A stretch of 64,000 nt of DNA from Exiguobacterium sp. s48 (GTDB taxonomy: Bacteria; Bacillota; Bacilli; Exiguobacteriales; Exiguobacteriaceae), in NCBI RefSeq assembly GCF_018617395.1, contig NZ_JACSKC010000002.1, positions 62,001 to 126,000 on the forward strand, given 5' to 3'. Positions 27,019-34,535 of this stretch are shown piece after piece. Below the pieces are notes generated by a model. That model had not been told where the DNA came from. It was given only the letters and a program-made list of their open reading frames with translations, and did not search any database. The stretch's first letter is position 1. The number at the start of each line of letters is the position of its first letter. Both the position numbers and the translations under genes were made by a program.

Positions 27019-28389
27019 TTAAGCGTCTAGAATCTGCTGAATGTAGTTTCGATCTAACCAAAACGCCTGCTTTGTGATCCATTGTCCATCGGGGAGGCGG
27101 ACTTTGTCATCTCCATCCGCACCTTTTGAACGTACATGTGCGACTCGGTTGAATTTCGGCCCGGGCAGGTTATTCTTTACTCTATTTTTCATAGGTATCA
27201 GCTCAACCCCTTCTCTGACAATCTTTCGAGCCTCGGACCACATCTCATATAGTTCGCCATCGATTGTCTCGAGTGGCATGTTCCAGAGTCGAATGCCTAC
27301 AAAGCGAGGGATTCGCTTTTTCTTCGGGACGTATTCTTCGTCATATTGAAATTCTAAGAAAAGATATTTCTGTTCTGCGAATGTGTCATATAGGTCTGAA
27401 TCTTCCCAGTCGCTTTGGCATAGGTTTTCAAAATCGACCTTGCCGAACGACATATGTTCGCGAATCTTTCCGTCAGGTTCGCGTGCGACCGTTTTGAACT
27501 TGATGTTTGCCTTCGCAAATTCTTCGATACCGGAAAGGTCTGTCTTTTGCACTCCTAACAGTTTGGCCATGACGTGAGGAATCATCGCCTTGTTTCTAGG
27601 GTTGTATGGAACTTTCGTTTCTTCACATAAATCAATCAGTGTCTTGCCATAGTGTGGTGAGAGTCGGGTTTCGAGAAGTTCCTCGATAGACATTTCGTTT
27701 AACTCACCGTGGTTCGCGATGGATTCTAGTAGTTCCGGTGTTAAATATTTACGAACCAATCCGGACATATAGGATGCTTTCAAAGAGAAAGCACGCGGTT
27801 TGGCGGGTTCATCTGAGAAGGGTTGAGTACGCACAATCGAACCGTTCGCCCCTTTTGTACAGGCGGACAGATACATCGTATCTGCCTCCGAAATGAGATG
27901 AGCCTCTCCATTCTTGATTTTGGTAACGATTGTTTCCCAGTCTTGTCGCATCACGGCTAAATCTTCCTCCGAAAATTCGTTTAAGAATGCCTTATAGATA
28001 CGATAGTCGTCTATTGGGATCTCGGGCTCATATTGATAGAGCATGATGAGCATACTTGTGGCTTTCGATAAAAAGCTTGAAGTTTCAAACGAGTATCGAT
28101 GCTCGCTATGGTAATCAATCATATTTAAGACGAGTCGTTCTTTCGAAGAATATGTACCATTTTTGTTTTTCTTGAAAGGGGTGACCTTTAACTCGATGCC
28201 AAGTTCCTCAAAGTCTGGTCGGGCATCTGAATTGATTGGGTATCCGAAGTGGCTCTCTTCAATAATGTGACCGAGTGATCCCTTGGAGCGAACATTTTTA
28301 ATCCGTCCGGTCGTGTCAATCTCGCCGAATGTCTTGCCCTCAGCCTCTCTTGCCTTATCCATCAGTTCTTGAATCGTTTCGTAACGCAA
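27019..28389 (-). CDS. Sau3AI/MutH-family type II restriction endonuclease (predicted GATC)
   Basis: A 456-aa protein starting at TTG 28389, seven bases after AGGAGG. Residues 35-70 contain SKGSLGHIIEESHFG, NSDARPDFEELGIELKVTP. This is the MutH/Sau3AI active-site region with D59, E66 and K68. The C-terminal half (about 240-456) is a second, MutH-related domain without an obvious catalytic triad, as in Sau3AI, where it serves DNA binding. Sau3AI cuts GATC; the methyltransferase divergent to this gene is C5-specific, which fits protection by GAT-5mC. The specificity is inference from family. Confidence 0.92.
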   Translation of the reverse strand: MRYETIQELMDKAREAEGKTFGEIDTTGRIKNVRSKGSLGHIIEESHFGYPINSDARPDFEELGIELKVTPFKKNKNGTYSSKERLVLNMIDYHSEHRYSFETSSFLSKATSMLIMLYQYEPEIPIDDYRIYKAFLNEFSEEDLAVMRQDWETIVTKIKNGEAHLISEADTMYLSACTKGANGSIVRTQPFSDEPAKPRAFSLKASYMSGLVRKYLTPELLESIANHGELNEMSIEELLETRLSPHYGKTLIDLCEETKVPYNPRNKAMIPHVMAKLLGVQKTDLSGIEEFAKANIKFKTVAREPDGKIREHMSFGKVDFENLCQSDWEDSDLYDTFAEQKYLFLEFQYDEEYVPKKKRIPRFVGIRLWNMPLETIDGELYEMWSEARKIVREGVELIPMKNRVKNNLPGPKFNRVAHVRSKGADGDDKVRLPDGQWITKQAFWLDRNYIQQILDA

Positions 28390-28408
28390 TCGAATACCTC
28401 CTATAAAT

Positions 28409-28420
28409 TTACATATGTAA
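28409..28420. promoter_or_regulatory. palindromic operator candidate upstream of the Sau3AI-like gene
   Basis: TTACATATGTAA is a perfect 12-bp palindrome 20 bp upstream of the endonuclease start. An overlapping 8-mer TAAATTTA (28404-28411) recurs at 28513-28520, upstream of the divergent methyltransferase start. Confidence 0.4.
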
Positions 28421-28424
28421 GATG

Positions 28425-28468
28425 AGTATAACGTAGTTGTTGATCCCATTCACCTTTTCTGTTAAACT
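28425..28468. promoter_or_regulatory. overlapping divergent promoters of the restriction-modification genes, containing GATC
   Basis: Plus strand: -35 TTGATC (28440-28445), 17-bp spacer, -10 TAAACT (28463-28468), directed at the methyltransferase. Minus strand: -10 TATACT (28425-28430) with a weak -35 near 28448-28453, directed at the endonuclease. The GATC at 28442-28445 is within the plus-strand -35 and the minus-strand spacer. Promoter calls rest on sequence match only. Confidence 0.45.
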
Positions 28469-28548
28469 AATTTCATCGAGCTAGTTCGGTTGTGATAGGA
28501 CCTAAAATAGCGTAAATTTAAGATAGAAAATACGAAAGGGTGTTCCCA

Positions 28549-29883
28549 TTGATTAAAGTAGTTGAATTATTTGCCGGTGTAGGAGGTTTCCGCATCGCGC
28601 TTGAAGGAATCAAAGATGTGAATGCCGAGCCTACATCTGACAAATTCGATGTGGTTTGGGGCAATCAGTGGGAGCCGGCGACGAAGGTGCAACCGGCCTT
28701 TGATTGCTATGCTGAACGTTTCAAAGGGCGTGGCCAACACGTAAATGAGGATATCGCGCTGTCATGGATGGAAGCAGGACCACACCATTTACTCGTGGGG
28801 GGCTTCCCATGCCAAGACTACAGTGTGTCGCGTAGCTTAAAGAACGAGCAAGGGATTCAAGGGAAGAAGGGTGTCTTGTTCTGGGAAATCATGAACATCA
28901 TCGAGCAGGAAAAGCCGCCTTACGTCTTACTCGAGAATGTCGATCGCCTCATGAAGTCACCTGCGAAACAAAGAGGGCGTGACTTCAGCGTCATGCTTCG
29001 TGCGTTTGCCGATCAAGGATATACGGTCGAGTGGAGAGTCATCAATGCGGCAGACTATGGATTTGCCCAACGCCGCCGCCGTATCTTCATCTTTGCGACG
29101 CGAGCGGATTTGAAGCATTCGACCCGAGCGGGGAAAGCAAATCCTGAGCAGTGGTTGTTGAAAGACGGATTCTTTGCACCGACTTTCCCGGTCATGGAGA
29201 TGACGAGCGAGAAGCATCCAGGTTCGACGTTCGAGTTGCCGAAAGACATCGTCGAAATATCGGACACTTTCTCTGCGACTTATCGAAATGCGGGTGTCAT
29301 GACGGGGGATCAAGTGACGACGCTTGAGACGCTCCCGGTTCGCGAGACACCTAAGACGCTCGGCCAAGTCGTTCAAGAGGTCTATGAGCAGTTTGGTCCT
29401 GCTCCGGAACACTATTATCTGGATACAGAGAAGGTTAAAAAATCTGGACGTACGGAAAAAGAGGAATTGGCTTACATGAAGGGGCCGAAAAAAATCGAAC
29501 GTACTTCTGCGAGCGGTCACGTCTATGTCTATGCTGAAGGAGGCATGTCCTATCCGGATTCGTTAGACCTTCCAGGTAGAACGATGTTGACAAGCGAAGG
29601 AACGTGCAACCGTTCAAGCCATGTCATCGAAGATCCGCATACGAAAAAATTGCGCTATCTCCGTCCAGAGGAATGTGAAGGATTGAATGGCTTCCCATAC
29701 GGATGGACCGCGACCATGACAGACCGCAAGCGATACTTCACGATGGGGAATGCTCTCGTCGTCGGGTTGATTGAGCGGATGGGTCATCGAATTGCGGAGA
29801 TTCATGAGCAAGAGGATGAAAAGAGCTTGTTGCATGAAGTGAAGCAGATGCAGCTGTTGGGAACATATAATAACTTTAAATAA
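28549..29883 (+). CDS. C5-cytosine DNA methyltransferase (predicted GATC modification)
   Basis: A 444-aa protein from TTG 28549, preceded by GAAAGGG. Motif I VVELFAGVGGFRIALEG binds AdoMet; motif IV GGFPCQDYSVSR carries the catalytic C88; motif VI ENVDRL, motif VIII QRRRRIFIFATR and motif X MGNALVVGLIERMG are intact. The target-recognition region is around residues 240-370. It methylates cytosine at carbon 5. Being divergent from the Sau3AI-like endonuclease, it is the expected protective partner. No second methyltransferase is present in the cluster for the BglII-like enzyme. Confidence 0.95.
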   Translation: MIKVVELFAGVGGFRIALEGIKDVNAEPTSDKFDVVWGNQWEPATKVQPAFDCYAERFKGRGQHVNEDIALSWMEAGPHHLLVGGFPCQDYSVSRSLKNEQGIQGKKGVLFWEIMNIIEQEKPPYVLLENVDRLMKSPAKQRGRDFSVMLRAFADQGYTVEWRVINAADYGFAQRRRRIFIFATRADLKHSTRAGKANPEQWLLKDGFFAPTFPVMEMTSEKHPGSTFELPKDIVEISDTFSATYRNAGVMTGDQVTTLETLPVRETPKTLGQVVQEVYEQFGPAPEHYYLDTEKVKKSGRTEKEELAYMKGPKKIERTSASGHVYVYAEGGMSYPDSLDLPGRTMLTSEGTCNRSSHVIEDPHTKKLRYLRPEECEGLNGFPYGWTATMTDRKRYFTMGNALVVGLIERMGHRIAEIHEQEDEKSLLHEVKQMQLLGTYNNFK

Positions 29884-29886
29884 TTA

Positions 29887-29931
29887 AAATGCCCTCATCT
29901 GAATGATATTTTCATTCAGATGAGGGCATTT
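29887..29931. terminator. bidirectional terminator between the methyltransferase gene and htpG
   Basis: A 20-bp perfect stem (AAATGCCCTCATCTGAATGA and its complement at 29912-29931) with a 3-nt loop. Confidence 0.9.
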
Positions 29932-29942
29932 GCTATTCAAAG

Positions 29943-31811
29943 TCACTCCGCCATCAACGCACACACCGCATTCGAATACGCTACCGGATCTTCAATCGGT
30001 AACCCTTCAATGAGGAGGGCTTGTTGATACAAGAGGTCTGTATATTGTTTCGCTTTCGCTTCATCTTCTTTATACACACGTTGAAGTGTCTGGAAGATGG
30101 CGTGGTCGGCATTCACTTCGAGCACTTTCTCCGCTTTCATGCCGCCGCCGTTTGGCATCGCGTTCAAAATCTTCTCCATCTCAATCGAGACGTCACCTGC
30201 GACCGTCAAGCAAACCGGATGCGACTTGAGACGTGTCGAGGCACGCACTTCTTTGACGCGGTCTCCGAGCTCTTCTTTCATGAAGGCGAACAAATCTTGG
30301 TTGTCTTCGTTGAGCGATTTCGCTTCCGCGTCATCGAGACCGAGGTCACCGCTCGCAATCGATTTGAACTCTTTGTCCTCATATGACTGAAGCATCTTGA
30401 TCGCGAACTCGTCGATCTCTTCTGTGAAGTAGAGGATTTCGTATCCTTCTTCTTTCAAACGTTCTGCTTGTGGCAAGAGATCGATGCGATGAATCGATTC
30501 GCCTGTCGCATAGTAAATATACTTCTGATCTTCTTTCATCCGCTCGACGTACTCTTTGAGCGAGACGAGTTTCTTCTCATGGGAAGAATGGAACAGAATC
30601 AAGTCTTTCAATTCGTCTTTGGCTGCGCCGAACTGGTCGTACACGCCGAACTTCAATTGGCGACCGAACGACTCGTAGAACTTCTCGTAGTCTTCGCGCT
30701 CGTTTTGGAGCATCTTCTCGAGCATGCCTTTGATTTTCGACTTCACGTTCTTCGCAATCACACGAAGCTGGCGGTCCTGCTGCAACATTTCACGGGAAAT
30801 GTTGAGAGAGAGGTCTTCTGAGTCGACCATCCCTTTAACAAAGCCGAAGTAGTCTGGCAAGAGGTCGGGTGACTTCTCCATGATCAACACGCCGTTCGAG
30901 TAGAGCTCGAGCCCTTTCTCAAATTCTTTCGTGTAGTAATCGAATGGAACCGTTGACGGGATATAGAGGATTGATTGATAACGAATCGTCCCGTCGACGT
31001 TCAAGTGAAGGTGCTTGAGTGGCTCATCAAAGCCGTAGCGTTTCTCATGATAGAACGCCTTATAATCCTCGTCGGTCAGTTCGCTCTTCCGCTTCCGCCA
31101 AATCGGCACCATGCTGTTGACGGTCTCTTCTTCCTTGTAGTCCTCATACTCTTCTGAATCCTCTTTTTGACGATGCTTCGTCACATCGAGTTTGATTGGG
31201 TAACGGATGAAGTCCGAATGTTTCTTGATGAGTGAGCGAATCTCGTATTCTTCAAGGAATGACGAATACGCATCATCTTCTGTGTCTGCTTTCAAGTGGA
31301 GCGTGATTTCTGTACCGATGTCCACTTTGTCTGTCGGTTCGATTGAATAACCGTCTGTACCTTCTGACTCCCATACGTATCCTTGTTCACTGTCAATCGA
31401 GCGAGTCCGCACGGTCACGCGGTCAGCAACCATGAACGCGGAATAGAACCCGACCCCGAATTGGCCGATGAGGCTATGGTCTTCTTCCATCTTCGTCGCC
31501 TGTTTCATGGCGAGTGAACCGCTCTTGGCGATGATTCCGAGGTTTGTTTCGAGTTCTTCTTCTGTCATCCCGATCCCTGTATCGCGAATCGTGATTGTCC
31601 GCGCTTCTTTGTCGAGTTCAATTTTGATAAAGTAATCGTCTTTGTTGAATTCGATGCTCTCGTCGGAGAGGGCACGATAATACATCTTGTCGATGGCATC
31701 ACTCGCGTTCGAGATGAGCTCACGCAGGAAGATGTCCTTATGTGTATAAATTGAGTGGACCATCAACTCTAAAATTCGTTTCGATTCCGTTTGAAACTGT
31801 TTCTTTGTCAT
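29943..31811 (-). CDS. htpG: Hsp90-family chaperone HtpG
   Basis: A 622-aa protein from ATG 31811 (AAAGGAGAACGATC upstream). The N-terminal ATP site is intact: [12 protein letters not shown], the DTGIGM motif and [15 protein letters not shown]. The middle domain ([14 protein letters not shown]...) and C-terminal dimerisation domain follow at full length. It is an ATP-dependent cytosolic chaperone. A CIRCE element lies between its promoter and coding region, implying HrcA control. Confidence 0.97.
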   Translation of the reverse strand: MTKKQFQTESKRILELMVHSIYTHKDIFLRELISNASDAIDKMYYRALSDESIEFNKDDYFIKIELDKEARTITIRDTGIGMTEEELETNLGIIAKSGSLAMKQATKMEEDHSLIGQFGVGFYSAFMVADRVTVRTRSIDSEQGYVWESEGTDGYSIEPTDKVDIGTEITLHLKADTEDDAYSSFLEEYEIRSLIKKHSDFIRYPIKLDVTKHRQKEDSEEYEDYKEEETVNSMVPIWRKRKSELTDEDYKAFYHEKRYGFDEPLKHLHLNVDGTIRYQSILYIPSTVPFDYYTKEFEKGLELYSNGVLIMEKSPDLLPDYFGFVKGMVDSEDLSLNISREMLQQDRQLRVIAKNVKSKIKGMLEKMLQNEREDYEKFYESFGRQLKFGVYDQFGAAKDELKDLILFHSSHEKKLVSLKEYVERMKEDQKYIYYATGESIHRIDLLPQAERLKEEGYEILYFTEEIDEFAIKMLQSYEDKEFKSIASGDLGLDDAEAKSLNEDNQDLFAFMKEELGDRVKEVRASTRLKSHPVCLTVAGDVSIEMEKILNAMPNGGGMKAEKVLEVNADHAIFQTLQRVYKEDEAKAKQYTDLLYQQALLIEGLPIEDPVAYSNAVCALMAE

Positions 31812-31838
31812 GATCGTTCTCCTTTTGATGTCTGTATT

Positions 31839-31865
31839 TTGGCACTCTAATATAAAGAGTGCTAA
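31839..31865 (-). promoter_or_regulatory. CIRCE operator (HrcA) of htpG
   Basis: TTGGCACTC, nine bases, GAGTGCTAA: the CIRCE consensus TTAGCACTC-N9-GAGTGCTAA with one mismatch. It lies just downstream of the predicted transcription start. Confidence 0.9.
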
Positions 31866-31873
31866 CACTATTG

Positions 31874-31901
31874 ATTATCCTAATTTTTAGGAAGATGTCA
31901 A
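31874..31901 (-). promoter_or_regulatory. SigA-type promoter of htpG
   Basis: Minus strand: -35 TTGACA (31896-31901), 16-bp spacer, -10 GATAAT (31874-31879), directly upstream of CIRCE. Confidence 0.75.
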
Positions 31902-31919
31902 CCGGGATTGAAGAAAAGA

Positions 31920-31948
31920 TTGACGAAGACGTAGGTTTCGCATATAGT
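31920..31948 (+). promoter_or_regulatory. promoter of the predicted small RNA
   Basis: -35 TTGACG (31920-31925), exactly 17-bp spacer, -10 TATAGT (31943-31948), divergent from the htpG promoter. Confidence 0.7.
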
Positions 31949-31954
31949 TGAGTA

Positions 31955-32071
31955 CATGCGATGAGCTGGTCTATGTAAGACGGCGGACATTCCCTTGAGG
32001 AGCACGTTGTGGAGCGTGGTCCGTCGCGGTAGACTTTCGAGAGCACCTCTAGTGAGAGGTGCTCATTTTTT
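31955..32071 (+). ncRNA. predicted structured small RNA of about 115 nt
   Basis: The segment has a consensus promoter, no open reading frame with a ribosome site, and a strong terminator at its end. Nested pairing is visible: GTCTA (about 31979) with TAGAC (about 32030); inside it CGGCGGAC with GTCCGTCG (one G-U pair); inside that CACG with CGTG around GTTGTGGAG. The unpaired run ATTCCCTTGAGGAG could contact other RNAs. It does not look like SRP RNA, tmRNA, 6S RNA or a riboswitch I can recognise. The start is estimated from the -10. Confidence 0.6.
32041..32070 (+). terminator. terminator of the predicted small RNA
   Basis: A perfect 10-bp stem (GAGCACCTCT / AGAGGTGCTC), 4-nt loop AGTG, tail ATTTTTTAT. 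Confidence 0.85.
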
Positions 32072-32084
32072 ATGTATACAACTA

Positions 32085-32112
32085 GCCTCCCTTCAAGCGA
32101 AGGGAGGCTTTT
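32085..32112 (+). terminator. second, tandem terminator after the small RNA
   Basis: GCCTCCCTT / AAGGGAGGC with CAAGCG loop and TTTT, 20 bp beyond the first terminator. Between it and 32185 I see no gene or clear signal. Confidence 0.75.
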
Positions 32113-32184
32113 CTTATGCTCGAATGGACGTGAGGAGTATCTCTCGTCGTGAGACCGACTATGTCGCATCACTTCGACCAGAAT

Positions 32185-32216
32185 AAAAAACAAGCCTAGA
32201 CGCGCGTCTAGGCTTG
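32185..32216 (-). terminator. terminator of the pseudouridine synthase gene
   Basis: A perfect palindrome CAAGCCTAGACGC / GCGTCTAGGCTTG flanked by an A6 run, which is the T tail on the minus strand. Confidence 0.85.
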
Positions 32217-32218
32217 TT

Positions 32219-32929
32219 TTAGTACCATTCTTTCGGTTCGTAATTCAATTCGCGGAACAGCTGCTCACGCTCTTTTTTCGAAAGGTCGCGCCATTGTCCA
32301 GGCGGGAGTTTCCCGAGCGTGATGTTCATGACACGCACACGTTGGAGACGGAACACTTCGTAGCCGAGCGCCTCACACATCCGACGGATTTGACGGTTGA
32401 GTCCTTGCGTGAGCGTGATGTTGAAATCGAACTTTGAAAGTGGACGGACTTTACACGGTAGCGTCTTCTGTCCGAGGATTTTGACGCCAGCTTCCATCTG
32501 TTCGACGAACTCCGGTGTGATCGGCTTATCGACCGAGACGATGTATTCTTTCTCATGCTCGCCTTCTGCACGAAGGATCTCGTTGACGATATCGCCGTCG
32601 TTCGTCATGAGGATGAGACCTTCCGAGTCTTTATCGAGACGACCGATGTTGAAGATACGGAGCGGGTGGTTGACCATGTCGACCAAGTTCCCTTTTACTT
32701 TCTTCTCTGTCGTACTCGTGATCCCGACCGGCTTATGGACGGCGATGTAGACGTTGTTTCGTGCGACCCGAGCGACTGAACCGTTGACGAGGACTTCATC
32801 ACCCGGTTTGACTTGGTCGCCGATTTTTGCTTTTTTCCCGTTGATGGTGACGCGTCCCTCTTCGACGAGACGGTCGGCTTGGCGACGGGACGCCTTGCCT
32901 GATTCACTGATGAATTTATTGATGCGCAT
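32219..32929 (-). CDS. RluF-type ribosomal large subunit pseudouridine synthase
   Basis: A 236-aa protein from ATG 32929 (AAAGGACGTGTACAC upstream). Residues 1-60 form an S4 RNA-binding domain ([20 protein letters not shown]...). The catalytic domain follows with the aspartate in [17 protein letters not shown]. The C-terminal [20 protein letters not shown] and [12 protein letters not shown] are typical of the RsuA/RluB/E/F family, closest in wording to RluF. It converts uridine to pseudouridine in 23S rRNA or tRNA. The exact target is not assigned. Confidence 0.92.
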   Translation of the reverse strand: MRINKFISESGKASRRQADRLVEEGRVTINGKKAKIGDQVKPGDEVLVNGSVARVARNNVYIAVHKPVGITSTTEKKVKGNLVDMVNHPLRIFNIGRLDKDSEGLILMTNDGDIVNEILRAEGEHEKEYIVSVDKPITPEFVEQMEAGVKILGQKTLPCKVRPLSKFDFNITLTQGLNRQIRRMCEALGYEVFRLQRVRVMNITLGKLPPGQWRDLSKKEREQLFRELNYEPKEWY

Positions 32930-33021
32930 GTGTACACGTCCTTTGTTTGGCTTCGTCCTCTCACTATAACGCATTTTATGAACTCTCGAAAGCGGGAAAC
33001 GAACTGGAGAGGAGGGATGAC

Positions 33022-33846
33022 ATGGAGGGAGTACGACTGTTACAAGACGCGATCCGATTTCAGCAGGAACTGTGTGATACACCGTTCGGGAAAGAACTGA
33101 TTCCGGAGGCGTCGCCTGTCCTTTGGTACGGTCGACCTGGTCCGAATCAATGGCTGACCATCGGGACGAATCCGTCTCGCGGCGAGTTTTTACATCGTGA
33201 CGGGACACCGAGAACGGGGCAAACCCAAAAGTTCTATTGGCGGGAAACGCTCTCGATTGAAGATTACCTTGAAAATGAAGAGGCGCTGCAACAAACGCTC
33301 GAACGGGCATCGGCCTATTTCGAGTCGGGTCGCGCGACGACGAGCTGGTTCGGGAAACCCGGTGGCGCCAAACTCGAGGCGCTCCTTAACGGGATGGGGC
33401 GTTCGTTCTATGATCACCCGGTCGCTGTCATTCACGTCGATTTTTTCAAGTTTGCGACGTATGAACAGATGGGGAAGATGAGGACGGGGCGCGACTGGAT
33501 GGAACACCCGACCTCAATCGAATTATTGAAACGGACGATTGCGTATATCCATCCGAGCCGTATCATCGTACTCGGGCGCGACAATTGTCGTGCCTTTAGC
33601 GGTTTTTCAAAAATCGGAAGACTGTCTGCATATCCTGCCATCACCTATGAAATCGGACGTCATGATTCGGGTATCCCGATGATCGGGCTCCATATGAAGC
33701 CGTCAGAAGTGTTCGTCGGTCTCGGGAATGGCCGTGATTCAAACGGGTTACATTACGGGTCATACGCGAAACGCAAGCACCTGTTAAAAATCGGGCAAGC
33801 GATTGAAACGATTATGGACGATTGGCTGGCGGATGGACACGCGTGA
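33022..33846 (+). CDS. uracil-DNA-glycosylase-like protein, function unknown
   Basis: A 274-aa protein from ATG 33022 after GGAGAGGAGGGATGAC. After a helical start, [16 protein letters not shown] (about residues 40-56) resembles the GxNPG-type motif of the UDG superfamily, and [18 protein letters not shown] and [19 protein letters not shown] fit its Rossmann-like core. [20 protein letters not shown] near the C-terminus occupies the motif-B position without the canonical HPS. Assignment to the fold is tentative. It overlaps the convergent C39-like gene by 35 bp. Confidence 0.6.
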   Translation: MEGVRLLQDAIRFQQELCDTPFGKELIPEASPVLWYGRPGPNQWLTIGTNPSRGEFLHRDGTPRTGQTQKFYWRETLSIEDYLENEEALQQTLERASAYFESGRATTSWFGKPGGAKLEALLNGMGRSFYDHPVAVIHVDFFKFATYEQMGKMRTGRDWMEHPTSIELLKRTIAYIHPSRIIVLGRDNCRAFSGFSKIGRLSAYPAITYEIGRHDSGIPMIGLHMKPSEVFVGLGNGRDSNGLHYGSYAKRKHLLKIGQAIETIMDDWLADGHA

Positions 33847-34462
33847 TGCTACCCCAAAAGTTGAATTCGTTGAAGTCGATGTAGCGCACGTCTTTCGAAC
33901 GGTTGTCGAGCACGGCCAACAAGATGACGTCAGGAAACCCTCGTTTTTCAAACTGCAAGTAGCCGACTCCCGTGACAGAATGATTTTTATAGAAGCCGTT
34001 CGCCATGTTCAACACAAATGGGCGGCCAGCTTTCAGCTCACGCTCAAACGTCGTCCATTTCCATAGATAGCGTGAACTGCCTCGACCGTCATACCCGTAT
34101 CGTTTCCACAGTTTCGTGATGATGGTGGCGATTTGAGTCGGTGGTGTCCCTTTCTCGTCTTTGAAATGATGCATGAAGGCGATCTCGCGCACATCTTCTT
34201 GAATCTGTGTCACATCATCTGGGATGTTCGTATACCCATGATCTCGATAGAAACGGAAGATGGCGGTGATTGACGTCAACGTACAGTTGTTCTTCCCGTT
34301 CTCGAACTGACGTTGGAGCAAGACGGGCACGCCTTCAATCTGTACAGCGCGCTTTAATGTCCAGCGTCCGTGATAACGATCGTTCACATAAGCTTCCGGG
34401 TCGATGATCCCGGCATAGCCGTTGTTCGCGACCTCGAGTTGTCCTGCAAATGGGTGCTCCAT
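33812..34462 (-). CDS. C39-like cysteine-peptidase-fold protein
   Basis: A 216-aa protein without a clear signal peptide. ENGKNNCTLTSITAIFRFY places a candidate catalytic cysteine at C60, KNHSVTGVGYLQF a histidine at H161, and LAVLDNRSKDVRYIDF an acidic/amide partner at D186/N187, the order found in Peptidase_C39_2 proteins. It may act on peptides or be a non-peptidase member. Ribosome site AAGGAGGGAGACCAAG. The 3' end overlaps the convergent UDG-like gene. Confidence 0.75.
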   Translation of the reverse strand: MEHPFAGQLEVANNGYAGIIDPEAYVNDRYHGRWTLKRAVQIEGVPVLLQRQFENGKNNCTLTSITAIFRFYRDHGYTNIPDDVTQIQEDVREIAFMHHFKDEKGTPPTQIATIITKLWKRYGYDGRGSSRYLWKWTTFERELKAGRPFVLNMANGFYKNHSVTGVGYLQFEKRGFPDVILLAVLDNRSKDVRYIDFNEFNFWGSITRVHPPANRP

Positions 34463-34496
34463 CTTGGTCTCCCTCCTTTTCTTTTAGTATACAAAG

Positions 34497-34533
34497 GACG
34501 CCCCATCTCATAAAAGAGAAAGGGCGTCGTTTT
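34497..34533. terminator. hairpin between the YjiH-like gene and the C39-like gene
   Basis: GACGCCC / GGGCGTC with inner pairing of ATCTC and GAGA, followed on the plus strand by GTTTTCG. On the minus strand, which ends the YjiH-like gene, the tail CTTTG is weak. Confidence 0.5.
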
Positions 34534-34535
34534 CG

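Noticed and set aside
25500-29942. Prophage or integrative element carrying the restriction genes
   Set aside because: No integrase, transposase, tRNA or flanking direct repeats were seen. The cluster may still be horizontally acquired, but the mechanism cannot be shown.
31955-32071. Considered SRP RNA, 6S RNA, tmRNA and common riboswitches for the transcribed segment
   Set aside because: None of their conserved cores (for example the SRP GNAR loop region or the tmRNA acceptor end) is visible, and a terminator follows with no downstream gene in that direction.
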